Below, one piece after another: positions 9,212 to 22,381 of a stretch of 64,000 bases of DNA. The stretch is from contig NRSV01000027.1 in assembly GCA_002286855.1 (NCBI GenBank), positions 141,772 to 205,771 of the forward strand, written 5' to 3'. The notes below the pieces were generated by a model. The model was not told where the DNA came from, did not search any database, and worked only from the letters and a program-made list of their open reading frames with translations. The position numbers and the translations under genes were made by a program. The stretch's first letter is position 1. Each line of letters opens with the position of its first letter. This stretch comes from Bipolaris cookei (lineage: Eukaryota; Ascomycota; Dothideomycetes; Pleosporales; Pleosporaceae).

Positions 9212-11209
9212 CTAGTCCTTAGCGACCTCCGCCCTGACTTCACTCTTGACGCTTTCAGTGTCGCGTTCCGCCTCACCCTCCTCTTTTGCTGCGGCAGTCT
9301 CCTCCTTGTCGTCAGTTTCTGCCATTTCCACATCTGCGGCTGGGGCTGATGTGGGTGCCATTGTAGCAGGCACAGCAGTGGGTGGCGACTCAGGTGGGGT
9401 TACAACGCCTGCAGGAGATGGTTCCTGCTCAGGTGCAGCAGCAGGGGCTGCAGTATCGGTGGTCTCAGTGGTGGCCGGAGGAGCAGTAGCGGGAGCGGTC
9501 TCAGGGGCAGTCTCGGGGGCGGCCTCGGGAGCAGCTTCAGGGGCAGCTTCAGGGACGGGTGCATCCATGTCAACATCGCCATCATTGTCAACCTCCTGTT
9601 CAGCAGCAGCAGGCGTCTGTGTGCGCGACTTTGCGCCTGCAGAGGGTTGTCGGGTCGAAACAGCGCTTCCGCCATTGATGTCTTCCATGAGATCCAGAGC
9701 GTCAGTTGGGGCTGCATTAGGGTTGGGAAAGTCAGTAATGTTTCGTCTCTTCTTGACGCCGGGCTGAGCGCGCACTCCGAGGCTGTTCTTGTAATCTTCA
9801 TCATCGCTTGCATCGTAAAGTTCACCGTCATGCTCAATCTGCTTATCGCGCTGGCGCTGTGTCATGCGCACATCTCGGTTTCCGTCCGCATCTATATCGT
9901 CTTCTTCATCTTCAGCATCGGAGTCCATCGCGCGACCTAGAGCCGTGGGCACATCTGGGATCGTTGTGAAAGCCTCAACCGATGGTCGTCCCGTTCTGCG
10001 AATGTTCTCGATGACAGCTGATTTGATCTTATGCAAATAGTCGTGAGAGTTGGCGTTTTCCATGTTTGATGGCCGGACATCCAATTCGTAGTCGGGCGCA
10101 AAGTACTCGTAGTAGTCGTTGAAAGGTAGCTGCTTGGACATTTTCTGCGAAACAAGCTCTCCAGTCTCGTATGCCCAGGTTCGCGCGACATTCCTCATGG
10201 TATAACCGCCACCTCCTAGGACGATGACAGGTACACCAAAGCTCTTGACGTACCTGACACAATTGGCGTGTCCGTCCATGCTCAAATTGAAGCAACCGAG
10301 TCTATCTCCTGAAAGGCTGTCACCACCGCATTGCAGAACGATGGCTTCGGGTCCATAATAAGTCATTACTGCCTCAATGACAGGCTCAAAGATATTTCTG
10401 TATGTCTCGTCTGTAATACCGTCTCGAAGGGGGAAGTTGACGGAGTAATTCTTGCCACTGCCGACACCAATGTCGCGAAGTTCGCCAGTACCGGGGAAGT
10501 ACTCTCCATATTTGTGGAACGAGACGGTCATGACACGATCGGTAGTGTAAAAGGCCTCTTCAACACCGTCTCCGTGGTGGACGTCGATGTCGATGTAGAG
10601 AACACGCTGCTTATACCTGAGCAACTCGATGATTCCGAGGACAATGTCATTGACATAGCAGAATCCACTGGCCTCGCTCTTTTTCGCGTGATGCAGACCA
10701 CCAGCCCAGTTTACAGCGACATCGCATTTCCCTCGGTTCAGGCGAGCGGCGCCCTCCATGGTACCGCCAGCGCTAATACCGCAAAACTCAAAAAGGCCGT
10801 CAAACACAGGGCAATCGTCTCCCACGTTATATTTACTTTGCTCGCGGGTGAATTGCTCCATGTTGTCTGGCGTGACCTTGTGCAGGAACTCGATGTACTC
10901 GTCCGTGTGGAACTGCGTCATCTCGTACTTGGAAGCGGGCTTTGCGCGCTAGATCTTATTAGAGGTTGTAGTGAGAAATCACATTCAGGATCCACCTACG
11001 TAGATCTCCATCTTTGTGTAGAGGCCGTAATTCATAATGAGACTATGCGCCATTCGTATACGATGCGGCTTCATGGGATGCCCCGCAACATAGGCGTAGT
11101 TACCGACGTCGGAGTCATAAAAGTATGCGACCTTCTTTGGCTGCGACGCAGTGCCGTTATTAATGTGTACAGCCCCAGTTGGGCCTGCCATATCGTTTCC
11201 GTCCACCAT
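9212..11209 (-). CDS. RPD3: Class I histone deacetylase Rpd3
   Basis: Exons 11209-11000 and 10948-9212 encode about 648 residues. The 48-bp intron (GTAGGT to CTAG) falls between KMEIY and RAKPASKYEM. The catalytic domain (roughly residues 25-400) contains YFYDSDVGNYAYVAGHPMKP, the active-site WAGGLHHAKKSEASGFCYVN, the zinc-binding DIDVHHGDGVEEAF, QCGGDSLSGDRLGCFNLS and GGGGYTMRNVARTW, all intact. It removes acetyl groups from core histone lysines within Sin3/Rpd3 repressor complexes in the nucleus. The C-terminal 200 residues are acidic and low-complexity, with tandem PEAA/PETA units, typical of filamentous-fungal Rpd3. The gene is divergent from RPN11. Confidence 0.96.
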
Positions 11210-11648
11210 GTCTGTGGTGGCTGCGCGCAGCTACGTGACTATCTTATGGTGATTGGGATGCTCTCAAAGCTTTGGGGAGGAAACCAAGCGGGTCTTGGTA
11301 TGCGCGAAGGGTGTGAGGGTTTATGAAGTCCTCGAGACTGAAGGGTCAGGAAAAAGTGGAGGGGCCTGGACGAGAGATGGGGAAGCTTTGAACAAAGACG
11401 CGGGCATGGAGCATTCGAGCTGCGCCGGGGTACCCCTGCTTAGTGCCGGTGCCGGAACAACATCATCGCCGGATATGGCAGTCGCGCAGTTACGTGAAGC
11501 TCCGAGCATCAATAGCTCGAAGCCATCGTCGCCCTCGTTGCCGCTTTACCCAAATAAACACTTCATTTACTCGTGGCGGACAACTCTGTCTTTGTATCAA
11601 GCCCTTTGAATACGCCTCATCGAAAAGATCTATTTCCAACACCCCACT
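11210..11648. promoter_or_regulatory. Bidirectional promoter region RPD3/RPN11
   Basis: These 439 bp separate the start codons of two divergent nuclear-regulation genes, so both promoters must lie here or overlap the genes. No TATA box or known factor site is evident by eye. The part near RPN11 is pyrimidine-rich. Confidence 0.5.
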
Positions 11649-12777
11649 ATGGACCGGTTAAGCAGAATGCTCGCCGCCGCTCAAGGCATGGGTGGCATGG
11701 GAGGGCCGCAGGCGGACACAAACCTCATCGACAACTCGGAAACCGTTTACATCTCTTCGCTCGCACTACTCAAGATGTTGCGACACGGTCGGGCCGGTGT
11801 GCCTATGGAAGTCATGGGACTGATGTTGGGAGAGTTCGTCGACGACTACACAGTACGGGTGGTGGACGTGTTTGCCATGCCGCAGTCCGGAACTGGTGTC
11901 TCCGTTGAGGCTGTAGATCCTGTCTTCCAGACTAAGATGATGGACATGCTTCGCCAAACAGGAAGGTATGCAGTCAAGCATTGGGCTCTCGGGGTTGCCA
12001 CAGGCTCTCACATGGTTCATTGAGTCGCTGACAAACACAGGCAAGAAACCGTTGTCGGCTGGTACCACTCACATCCCGGTTTTGGCTGCTGGTTATCGTC
12101 AGTCGATATCAACACACAACAATCATTCGAGCAGCTCACACCCCGCGCCGTCGCCGTCGTAGTCGACCCCATCCAGTCCGTCAAGGGCAAAGTCGTCATT
12201 GATGCCTTTCGCTTAATCAACCCGCAAACGCTCATGATGGGCCACGAGCCCCGCCAAACCACATCCAACGTTGGCCACCTTAACAAGCCCTCGATTCAGG
12301 CCCTCATCCACGGACTGAACCGCCACTACTACTCGATTGGTATCAACTACCGAAAGACTGCGTTGGAGGAGAACATGTTGATGAACCTGCACAAGCATGT
12401 GTGGACTGAGGCACTGCTTATGGATGATTTCAAGAGCGAGGGTGAGCGGAACGTGGATAGGCTGCAGAAACTAGTTACATTGGCGGACGGTTATGAGAAG
12501 CGGGTCAAGGAAGAGACAGAGCTGACAAAGGAGCAACTGAAGACACGATACGTCGGAAAGGTGGATCCGAAGAAGCGTATGTTTATTCGTGTATGGTACC
12601 TTGGGAATTTGCTAACAAATGATTCCAGACATCTCCGACGTAGGCCAGCAACTGATTGAAGACAACATTGTGTCTGTCTCACGGCAAATGATTGACAAGG
12701 AAGCCTCAGTACCCAAGCCAAATGCGCGACAAAGCGGCCATGCCAGTGGTGGTGACGACGTCGAGATGGAGGAATAA
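11649..12777 (+). CDS. RPN11: 26S proteasome lid deubiquitinase Rpn11
   Basis: Three exons (11649-11965, 12041-12576, 12629-12777) encode 333 residues. The MPN+/JAMM zinc site is complete: MEVMGLMLGEF supplies the glutamate and GWYHSHPGFGCWLSSVD the H-x-H-x10-D ligands. The N-terminus with RMLAAAQGMGGMGG and the C-terminal helix ending in an acidic DDVEMEE match Rpn11/PSMD14 in length and order. It cleaves ubiquitin chains from substrates as they enter the proteasome. The first intron interrupts the sequence just before QETVVGWYHS. No anomalies. Confidence 0.96.
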
Positions 12778-14176
12778 ATGTACGGTAGCTCGCGCCGAGT
12801 ATGAAGAATGTCTGGCACTGAACAATATGCTTTGTCATTTGTCAGTCCATGTATATCCTGGCTTTGGGACTGGTGGGGTTGTGTACCCTGACAGGCAACG
12901 TGAGTCAGACTATACGTAATCATATAGTTGAGAGACGCATACGAACACCGTAATGCATAGAGTATGAGACAATGATACTACTACACACGTGTTTTTTTGT
13001 GACCACCTACTGGGATATTGATGCTCAAGACGTGCAGGGAAGTTCCTCGAAAAAAAAAATGTCCACATGTACAATCACAACTTGGACGTATAATCACATG
13101 GACGCGGTCTAGAAGCCTTTTCTGTATTTTTTTTTTCATTGATTTCTCGATTTGCCACGTATGAAATACTGAAAGAAATGGAAAGTCAACTAGTTGATCC
13201 TTTTTTACAAAAATTAACCCCACAACGGCTTCTATCCAAAAGTCCCACGATTGACGCCATTATAAAGAAAGCTAAAAGCAGTAAACAAGGGGGAGGACAT
13301 GGACAGCAGAAACAGCACAGAACAAATAAACATCAACAAAAACTCGTACCCCCATGATTTTTATCCACATCAAATCATTTCTTCATTTTTGTGTGCGCCG
13401 CGCGACATGACAAGAAGCTCTTTTCGCTTCGTTTCCCACCGTCGCCCAAAGAAAAAAAGCGAGAGACGAGGAAGCAAAAGAAGAAGACCAAACAAAAAAA
13501 CGCATACCCCCTTCCCCCCAGCCGCCCAATGCGCGTGTGCGTATTCGTCTTTGGTATATAAAAACAACAGCGAATTTGCCACCATTTCCAACATACACAA
13601 CTTTGTTTTCTTTTCCTCGTCTTCTTTCTTGTCCCAATGCTAAGATGGAAGAGCGTAGAAAGGAAGGAAAAGAAGATGAACAATAAAAAAAGCGGGAGGA
13701 GAGGGAGGGAAGGTTGACAGACCCTAAACAAAACAAACAAACAAGAAGCGATCCAAGCCAATTCCTCCACAGGTATATATATCCATTTCCGCATAACGGA
13801 CTGATTCGAAGCGTTTTTCGTTTTCTTCTATTTCCCGGTGCAAAAGTATATAGCAGACATCCGACGGGCATCTTGGGAAACTCCAGTTGGAAAATAAAAT
13901 GAAAGGCATCTATTTGGAGTGGGGGTAACATCGCGATATAGAGAATGAGAAAGACATGGGACGTGACTGATGGAAAAGTCGGGCTTTGTTTTCAAAAAAA
14001 AAGCAGGAAGAAATCGTTTCCAGAGATATAAGATGCACATAGCGACTGTTGAAAACCAGTGTTCTTGATTGGCCGGATCCTTGACAATGGTATGTCGATT
14101 GGCAATGTTTGATAATGCAACAACAGATGGTTACATGGTCAGTGGCTACTTCTCGGTGAGCCAAAGATGTACCAGA
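12778..14176. other. Intergenic, low-complexity, no gene seen
   Basis: 1.4 kb between convergent genes RPN11 and the ABC transporter. It holds A/T homopolymer runs and purine-rich stretches (13430-13720). Frames of up to 182 codons here (for example minus 13383-13931) are compositionally simple, overlap one another and look like chance. Confidence 0.5.
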
Positions 14177-17100
14177 CTAAGGGTGCCCATGCGGTTTGCT
14201 TGAGCTTCCATCTTGGTGGGATCCATTCTGCGCTGTCGAGCGCCTCCTTCTCGCATTCTCGTCATCAGAGCTGGAATGGCTACTGCTTCCATCTTCGAGA
14301 CCAATGCTGCCATCCTTGGATTCCCGACGGAGCCTATCGGCCTTGTCTTTGAGGTATTGAGCCTGCTCGGCTGCTCGCTGTGCACGAATCTGCTTCTTCC
14401 ACATGGCAGCGTAATGACCATTTCGGTCAAGGAGCTCCTCATGCGTTCCACGTTCTTGGACCTTGCCTTTGTGGAGAACAAGAATCTGGTCAGCGTGGGT
14501 AATGGTACTGAGACGATGAGCAATGATGAGCATTGTTCGGCCCTTTGCCAACGTCGTAAAGGCTTCTTGAATGTGCTGCTCCGTTTCGGTGTCAAGAGCG
14601 GCCGTTGCTTCATCAAGCATGATGATTCGCGGGTTCTTCAAGATGGTACGTGCAATGGCAACGCGTTGTTTCTCACCTCCTGACAGCCGCAGACCGCGGT
14701 CACCAACCTTGGTGTTGTACCTATCTGGGAAAGTCATGATTTTGTCGTGGATGCTTGCAGCTTTGCATGCCTCGTACACGTCCTCGTCTGTTGCCTCTGG
14801 GTTGGCATACTTGAGGTTATACATGAGGGTCTCGTTGAAAAGGACAGTATCTTGAGGCACGACACCAATATGGCTACGGACCGAATCGATGGTCAAATCT
14901 TCTACGTCATGTCCATCGACTTGGATGCTGCCAGACATGGTGTTGTAGAAACGGTATAGCAGACGGAACACGGTCGATTTGCCACCACCAGACTCACCGA
15001 CAAACGCAGTCGTCGTACCGGGTTTGCAGTGGAAATCGAGACCGGTCAATGCGGGTTTGCGCTGGTCGTATGCAAAGTGCACATCCTGGAAGCGGAGGTT
15101 ACCTTCGCAAGACACCAAGGGTTGCGCATTCTCCTTGTCGACTACAGTAGGCTGCTCCTTGAACAGCTCAAGCATTCGCTCCGAATTGATCATAGCAGAC
15201 TGGATCATCCTATAAAAGGTGCCGAAGAAGTTGAGTGGACTCTGCAGTTGGCCCATGTACGTGATCAGCGTGACAAACTTGCCAACTTCTAGATCGCCAA
15301 TGGCAACTTGGTATGCTGCGATGAAGCAAGTTACGAGAAGTCCCACCATGAAGACCATGTTTTGGGTGATGTTCATAATGTTCAACGAGAGCATGACCTT
15401 GTACTCGGCATTTTGGTACTTCCTGACAGCTTCACGGTAACGGTTGAACTCGTAAGCTTCGGCGTTAAAATACTTGACCGTCTCATAGGATACCATTGAG
15501 TCATTCCTGTGAGGCGTCAGCTAAGGGGAGCTAGAGAAATACCAAGACTACTCACTTGACTGCATCTTCCTCTCTGTCAGCATTGACCATTTCACGGCGA
15601 ATTTCAGCGCGCCATTGGGCCATGCGGATAGTCAGGTAGATGTACCAGAAGGTAACAATGGCGATGACAAGGGCGTAGTAAGCATCGAATCGGACGAGGA
15701 AGTAGGCGATGGCAACGGCCAGATCGATAAGCATAGGCACTACGGAGAAGGTGACTTGCTCAAGGAAGGTGTTGATGGAGCTGCCCTTGCCTAACGCGGA
15801 AAGCACCTCACCGGTCTTCTTGCCGAGGTGGAAGTCGAGACTAAGGCTGTGCACGTGCTCAAATGCCGCAACCGACAGTTCACGGTACGAGTACTGCGAG
15901 ACAGGAATCCACAATGCTGAGCGCGCTGCACCGAGCAGGCCATTGCTTCCTTGCAAAAAGCGAAAAGCAATGTAGACCATGATGGCAGTCCACGGATTGC
16001 CCTTCTTGGGGTCCTTGAGGCGGTCGACAATTTCACCAGTCAAATCTGGGACAAGGACGTTGACGACGCGCTGGGCCAAAACAAGCATAAAACAAGCAAC
16101 AACAACCAGTTGCAGCTTACCGTCCTTGGAAGGCCAGAGGTAGGGGAAAAACACATGATAGCCCTTGATGTACTCCCACCAGCTGCGGGCAGGCGCACCC
16201 GTGGGTCGGCTCCAAGCGGGCGGTGCACCCTCGGTGTGCTGGTGTTTGCCACCGACTGGGTGGACGGTGCCGTAGGAACCATTGGTGTGACCATTTTCCG
16301 CATGACCATTCTGATCGGCGCCACCCAACAAGGACGTGCTCTCAGTCGGCGATCCCGTATCTTGGTGCGCCTTTCGCTGGGGCATGACGACGAACATGAC
16401 ATAGAATCCAATAAGGGAAAGCAACAAGAGGATGCGCAGCAGGTCCATGGCGACTTCACCGGCTTCCCAGTCAGTCATTCCAAAGCGCAGGCGCTTCGGG
16501 GGCGGGCCCGCAGTGGGCTCCTTGTGCGGATGCGTGTAGATGGCGAAGGAAAGAGCAACGAGGACAATTTCCAGTACTGTTGCTAGAACCCATGTTGCCA
16601 GATGGGCCTCTGTGGGCGAAGGCTTCGAGTCAACGAGGGAGATGAGGAACAGACAGTAGACGAAGAAGGAGCCCACGAGATAGATCTGGTAGAGTCAGGA
16701 TGAGGACTTTTTTTGGTTTCCTTGGGACATATTGATTGGTTTGGTGGAGTTGCACATACCACGACGGCTTTGCCAGCCCACCAGTGCTGCTGTTTCTCGA
16801 CCAGGGCATGGGCGACGACGAGGACGGAATTGCCGACAAAGGTAAAAGCAGTGGCGAGCGAGACCCATTCAAACACTCTCTTTTGGGCGTGGGTGACATG
16901 GTCGTGGGCGGTCCTCTTGACGAAATTGCGGGTTGGATCGGTGGCGGGCAGCGGTTTGCCTCCAGGGCCGGTTGTAGTAGGTTTGGCGATATTAGTATTA
17001 GACTTGGAGGCGGCGATGCTGCGGGTGGTGAAGGCGGCCAGAAAGAAAACGAGCATGACTATGGGGTAGGCATATTGCAGAATAGCGGTGACGGCGCGAA

Positions 17101-17188
17101 CAGGGCGTGCATAGGCCCAGCGGTCGTCGTCAAGGTCGTCAAAAGGCGAAGGGTCAGCGGCGTGGAGCAACAGCAATGGTTCGGCCAT
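14177..17188 (-). CDS. HMT1-like vacuolar ABC half-transporter
   Basis: Exons 17188-16760, 16685-15556 and 15506-14177 encode about 962 residues. The N-terminus has several membrane segments (an HMT1/ABCB6-type extra domain), then the six-helix ABC exporter domain, then one ATP-binding domain: Walker A GESGGGKST, Q-loop GVVPQDTVLFNET, signature LSGGEKQRVAIARTI, Walker B IIMLDEATAALDTE and H-loop IIAHRLST. Fission yeast Hmt1 carries phytochelatin/cadmium or glutathione conjugates into the vacuole; the same role is inferred here. The tail is charged and Ser-rich. Intron 2 splits a lysine codon (AA/G). It is divergent from the Rtc1 gene with ~830 bp between starts. Confidence 0.92.
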
Positions 17189-18017
17189 GGTGTGTGTCTC
17201 GGGCTCGGACTCGCGCGCTCCACTTGAGCATGAGACGCGGGAGCAGCTCGCAGTCGGGGAGGGCAGAGGGGTCGGGGCGGGAGAGGAGGAGGGACGGGGA
17301 AGAAGAAGGAGGAGGAGAAGGAGAAGAAGAGGGAGGAGGGGATTGCTTGGGTACGATGGAGGGCGATGCTGGAGGAGAGAAACACGGTGACATTGGTGCA
17401 TGCGTTGCTTTCCGTCGTGGGCGAGAGGCGTCAAGAGTGCAGGGATGGCGGCCGGCCCGTGCATGATGATCGATTTCCATCTGGACCTCGACCTGGGACG
17501 CGACAAGTCATTATGGGGCCGTCCAGCGTTTCTCTCCTGCATGGCCCTGCCCTGCCCTCTGGCCCTGTCCTGCCCAGTCCTGCCCAGTCCTGCCCAGTCC
17601 TGCCCTGCCCACCCGCCTGCAGTAGGAGCAGCAGCAGCAGCAGCACCATAGTGGGGACGGCCATCTCTGCAAGCATGTATGTACGTATACATCCACCCAT
17701 CCATACAGCATACATACATTACAGTATACTGCTGCTACGGTACATAGCAGGCCAGCCCACCAGCAGCCCACCCGGCCAGCCCACGGCCCGCCAACCACAC
17801 CACATGCCCACGGCCCTTTGCTGGTGCTGCTGGTGCTAGTACTGCTATTGCTACTGCTGCTGCTCCCACGGCTTCGCTACTGCTGCCCGCCCTGTGCTTC
17901 ACCGTCTGTCTTCGCGCTGCCGCACCACTGCCACCACGCTCCCCCTCCCCCTCCGCTACTCGCCCGACTCGTCTTCTGGCACCGCGTGCAGAAACAGACT
18001 AGCATAGCACGCCCCAG
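17189..18017. promoter_or_regulatory. Shared upstream region of HMT1-like and RTC1 genes
   Basis: An 829-bp divergent spacer. It contains purine-rich runs (17280-17340), a tandem C/T-rich decamer repeat near 17570-17605, short CAG-type runs near 17630 and long pyrimidine stretches ahead of the Rtc1 start. Fungal promoters often have CT-rich leaders. No specific factor site is recognised. Confidence 0.45.
17565..17605 (+). repeat. Decamer minisatellite (CCAGTCCTGC-type)
   Basis: About four head-to-tail copies of a 10-bp unit reading cagtcctgcc lie in the divergent promoter. The copies are near-identical, so length variation between isolates is likely. Confidence 0.8.
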
Positions 18018-21000
18018 ATGAGCGCCGAACACCGTCGCGCGTCAGCCATGTCGTCGCCCAAGATACCGCCTGCGCCGCCGCTGCCTCTGCCCAAGAAGCC
18101 GCGCTCGTACTTTGAGCGCTTCGTTGCCCAGCCGCTGACGACGGCCTACTCGTCACGGCCCCCGAGCGTGCAGCCCGATGGCGCCCGGCTGCCGAACCCT
18201 CTGGTGCCGAAAGTTCCCGGGTAAGTCGAGCAAATGGGTGTGTGTGTATGTATGGCTGGCTGGCCTGCTTCCCCTACTCTCCGTCTACTCCACCCTACCT
18301 GCCCCTCTAGTCGCCGTGCCCGTAATCGCCTCCTGCCCGCCTCCCATTGGCCGCCCGCCCCTGCCCGCCCCTGCCCCCGTTGCGCCTTCCTGCTTTGGGC
18401 CCCTGCACATGTCCATGTGTAGATGCTTGGCCGCCGCTGCCTCGTCCCCCACCGCTTGCACTTGCACATGCCTCTCGCCCTGCTCCATGTCCAGCTCCAT
18501 GTCCAGCTCCATGTCCATGTCCATGTCCATGTACATACACATACCTCTCCGACCATGCCGCTGAGTGCTTCTGCAGTGTCCGTACAGGCTATTCGCAGCA
18601 TGCAAGCCACAAGACAGGCCTCGACATCTCGGCCCTCGACATCAACCGCGAGCGCACCCATGCCGTCCTCGCAGGCAAGGAGCTGCTCAAGACGGTCCGC
18701 GTCCAAGATGCCCGCATCGTCGACGAGACCAATCTGCGCGCTGCCGTCCTCAACTACGCAGACTCGCACGCCCGCCAGCGCGAGGGCCTGGGTATCCACG
18801 ATGTCAAGTGGTCCCACGGCCAGTTCAGCTCGCATATAGCCACGGCTGCTGCAAATGGCAAGGTCATCCTCTACGACCTTAACCGTGCCAGCGTAGAGCT
18901 CACCCGCCTGCATGAGCACACCCGTCAGGTACACAAGCTTGCATTCAACCCCCACCAGGGGCACCTGTTGCTCTCCGCAAGCCATGACTCCACCGTCCGT
19001 CTGTGGGACTTGCGCGACATGCGCAGGGACGCCACCATTTGTCCCAGCAGAGACCAGTACCATGGCATGAATGGCGGCATCCGTGATGTCCAATGGTCCC
19101 CGACTGACGCTGTAGAATTCGCCTTTGGAACCGACAACGGCACCATCCAGCGCTGGGACTTTCGCTATACCAAAGGCCCCAAGCAGAAAATCACTGCCCA
19201 CGACCAGCGCATCTGCACCTCCATCGACTGGCATCCAGACGGTAAGCATCTCCTCAGCGCCGGCGTCGACCGCACCGTCAAGGTCTGGGACTTTTCCATT
19301 ACTGGCCGCCGCCAAAAAGCCGCCCATGTTTTGCACATGCCCTTTCCTGTCTACAAGGCGCGCTGGCGACCGCCATCATGGTCCGATGGCCACGACGACA
19401 AAGGCGTCTATCAGTGCACACAGGTTGCCACATCATATGATCGCGAACATCCAGCCATCCATGTCTGGGACTTTCGCCGCCCCTTCTTGCCGTTTAGGGA
19501 CATCAATTGTTTCTCTACTGCGCCATCTGACATGCTTTGGCACTCGCGTGACACACTATGGACTGTTGGCAAAGAAGGCATCTTCCAGCAAAACGATGTC
19601 CACCATGCCCCAAAAACTATTGATCGTCGTAACCTGCAGGCTTTTGCCATATCACCTACTGGCGAGATTGGCGCAGTCGCCCAGAAGAGGTCACGCCCGC
19701 GCTCCTCTGCGGGTCTAGCCTACGTGGACGACGCTTACCTTGGCGAAACCCGTGATAGGCGCCATAGCTCTGGAAAGGCAAGTCTTCGAAACTCAGCAGA
19801 TGACAGCCTAGATGACAGCTTTCTTGTCTCTGCTATGAAGCGCCATCATGTGCGCGCTGCCAGTAACAGGTCGACCAAGTCGTTTAGTACAACTCCACCT
19901 TCTGATGTTGGCCCCAAGGTCATGCTCTTGAGTGACTCCATGATTATTCACAGCGATTCCCTTCGGCCAAACCAGACTGCTATTCGAGGTCTCTTGCCTG
20001 GTACAACCAATACTCAGGTCTTTGCCTATCTGGCTCAAAAATACAAAAATATAGCCCTGCCTGACCCTCCCGATCTCGACTTTTTCCTTCGAGTGGAAAG
20101 AGTCTTTGAGCAGAATGCCGAATACGCACAGCGCGCAGCATTGTACCGGCTCGCTCAGTCGTGGAGAATCATGGGAGCGTCCATTGCCATAGCGGCACGG
20201 CGCCGAGCAGAGTTACACAGACAGCAAAGAAGGCTGCACCCGCATATTCCCGCGCTGCGGCTATCCAACAAGATGCTCGAGCCGTTGTCTGCACCCATGG
20301 AAGCCCATGACAAGCGACCGGCAGCGGCATCGTCCGTAAATCCTGCCGTGCGCGCTATTCTCAGTACCTTGGAGAAACCAGCACCGCCAACTAGACCACC
20401 CGCTACGATAATAGAGAGCACCTCCAATATATCAACACCTCTTGCTCGTCCAGTCAGGACTGGCTTTGGTAATGACACAAAAAGACCTGACCTTCTTGAC
20501 ATCGATAAAGAAGACATGGTTCAACTACCACCAGCAATCACTGCAACGCCCACTCAAACGAGTAACGCGCTTGCGCCCCCACATAAAACGTTCAGCAGCC
20601 CTCAGTGGTACCACTCTGGTGATGGCTTGGACGAGCGTCGTGCCTTGAGTGGCAGCTACAGAGCATCGCCTCGAATCCCACTAAGCCTCACGCCAAGCAG
20701 CGTGCAAGGCATGAACATTAACGCACCTCATTCAATAGAGCGACATGACTCCGGGGAAAGTTTTACCATGTTCTCGGCCTCTTCGGATTCCCAAAAGGGA
20801 AACTCAATGCCTAGTTCATTTGCAAGCGGTAACTCGCAATCAAACCGGGAAAAACTGTCATCAGAGGACTGGGATGCTGTTCCGGAACACTCTAGCTTTG
20901 GAAAGCCTAGAAACTCTAAAGATGAAGATCTAGGTAAAAGCGTGCCAATATCTCCAACCACTATTCCTATTGGTGGAAAAGGCTCTCTGAATCGGCAGCA

Positions 21001-22381
21001 TACCGAAGGCCCCGCAAACAAAGGAATGAACCATGCTGATCAATCTGACAATGGAGAAACGGTCGTTCGTGATATGGAGAACCTGCGACGAAACAATCAA
21101 CTGCTTCGTCAGGACAGTTCAGATTCCGAGGCACTCACCAGCATATATTCATCCTCGTATGACTACAATATAGACATGGAGGCAAGTGGGACAATTGTGC
21201 CTGATGTGGATGACATACGATCGCCTCATGTCCCAAAGCCGCCGCCGAATCTGCCACATGCATCTGGAAGCGCGCCCCCAGTACTGGATTCAACCACAGA
21301 GGATGGCTTGTTACTGTCCGACTTTACGGCCATGCATGTCGATGCGGAAGCAGGATCGCCATATTCCGTAATCGGCTTGCTGAACAGCGTTCTTGCATAT
21401 TATACAAAAGCGTCGGACGCGCAGTTTCCTTCGATTCTGCTTCTCCTTCTCCAACCACTCCTTCCACAGACACAAAGCCCAACAGACGACCCCAGTGCCA
21501 ATGTAGGCGATGTCCTCAACGCCTTTGCAGATACCTTTGTAGCTCTTGGACTCAGTCCAGCACAGGCAAAGGCCATTCTCTCGACACAGTTGAGTCAGCT
21601 TATAGCCACAGGGATCAATCCTTACCAAGCAGAGTCTATTCTTCATACCTACCACTCACAACTGCACTCGCTATCATTGTTCAACTCTGCGGCTACGCTA
21701 CGCAGGCTAGCCTATCCTGCCTATCCCGCCGTGTACGAACAAGCGCTCAAAGAAACACAGCTCGGATTGCTGTGCCTCAGCTGCAAGTCACCAATCAACA
21801 ATCCCAAAGACAAGATGCGATGTGAGTCGTGTAAGCGAACACAGGCGCCATGCCCAATTTGCTGGGCCAAGTATCCGGCCTTTGAGCCGCTTACTGCAAA
21901 GAAGGCCAAGTCAAAGTTTCGTTCTAATCCGAAAGACCGAGGACATAAGCGGCAGCGATCGTCTCTTACTTCAGGCCAAAACCTTGGGGACGATCGTGAT
22001 GCTGTCGGGCCATCACCGACCGTCCCAACGGAGTGGTCTGCGCCTACGGCCACGTTGTGGACGTGGTGTCCGCTTTGCGGACATGGTGGACACGCGAATT
22101 GTATTTCGACATGGTTTGCGGACCCAATTTTATCAGAAGGTGCATGCCCAACCGAAGGTTGTCTCTGTGATTGCGTCCAGGGCACTCGGCGAGACGCAAA
22201 GATTGAAGAAATGCTGCTCAAGAAGGCTGAAAAGGACCGATCTAAATTGGTACGCAAAGGTGATGATTGGAAGGTTAAAGAGAGTAAAGCCGTCTCGGCA
22301 GTCCGGAATGCGGCTCTCGATACTATTCCAGATCATCCTCAGCATTCCGGCTCTGAGATCACGGCGCCGACGCGCAGATAG
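18018..22381 (+). CDS. RTC1: Rtc1/Sea2 (WDR24-type) subunit of the SEA complex
   Basis: Exons 18018-18220 and 18577-22381 encode about 1335 residues. Splicing to the acceptor at 18575-18576 gives KVPGVRTGYSQHASHKTGLD in frame. WD40 repeats follow (GLGIHDVKWSHGQF, STVRLWDLRDM, RTVKVWDFS, AIHVWDFRRPF), then a long disordered Ser/Pro-rich middle, then a C-terminal zinc region with repeated C-x2-C pairs (CLSCKSPI, CESCKRTQAPCPICW, WCPLCGHGGHANCISTWF). This order matches fungal Rtc1, the WDR24 counterpart in GATOR2/SEACAT, which acts on the vacuole surface in amino-acid signalling to TORC1. The 356-bp intron is long for this window and contains a minisatellite. Confidence 0.9.
18485..18540 (+). 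repeat. Hexamer microsatellite inside the RTC1 intron
   Basis: Tandem copies of tccatg, alternating first with tccagc, fill the middle of intron 1. It leaves the splice sites untouched. Confidence 0.8.

Noticed and set aside
10331..11326. 331-codon plus frame opposite the histone deacetylase gene
   Set aside because: It is the antisense shadow of RPD3, which has clear catalytic motifs and correct splicing on the other strand.
13370..13931. Several overlapping frames of up to 182 codons on the minus strand
   Set aside because: Composition is Phe/Ser/Cys/Arg-rich from simple purine/pyrimidine tracts, frames overlap each other, and none resembles a protein family.
15951..16586. 211-codon plus frame opposite the ABC transporter
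   Set aside because: Antisense shadow of an exon with strong membrane-domain features.
18146..19336. 396-codon minus frame overlapping RTC1
   Set aside because: Antisense of the WD40 region, low-complexity in part, no independent support.
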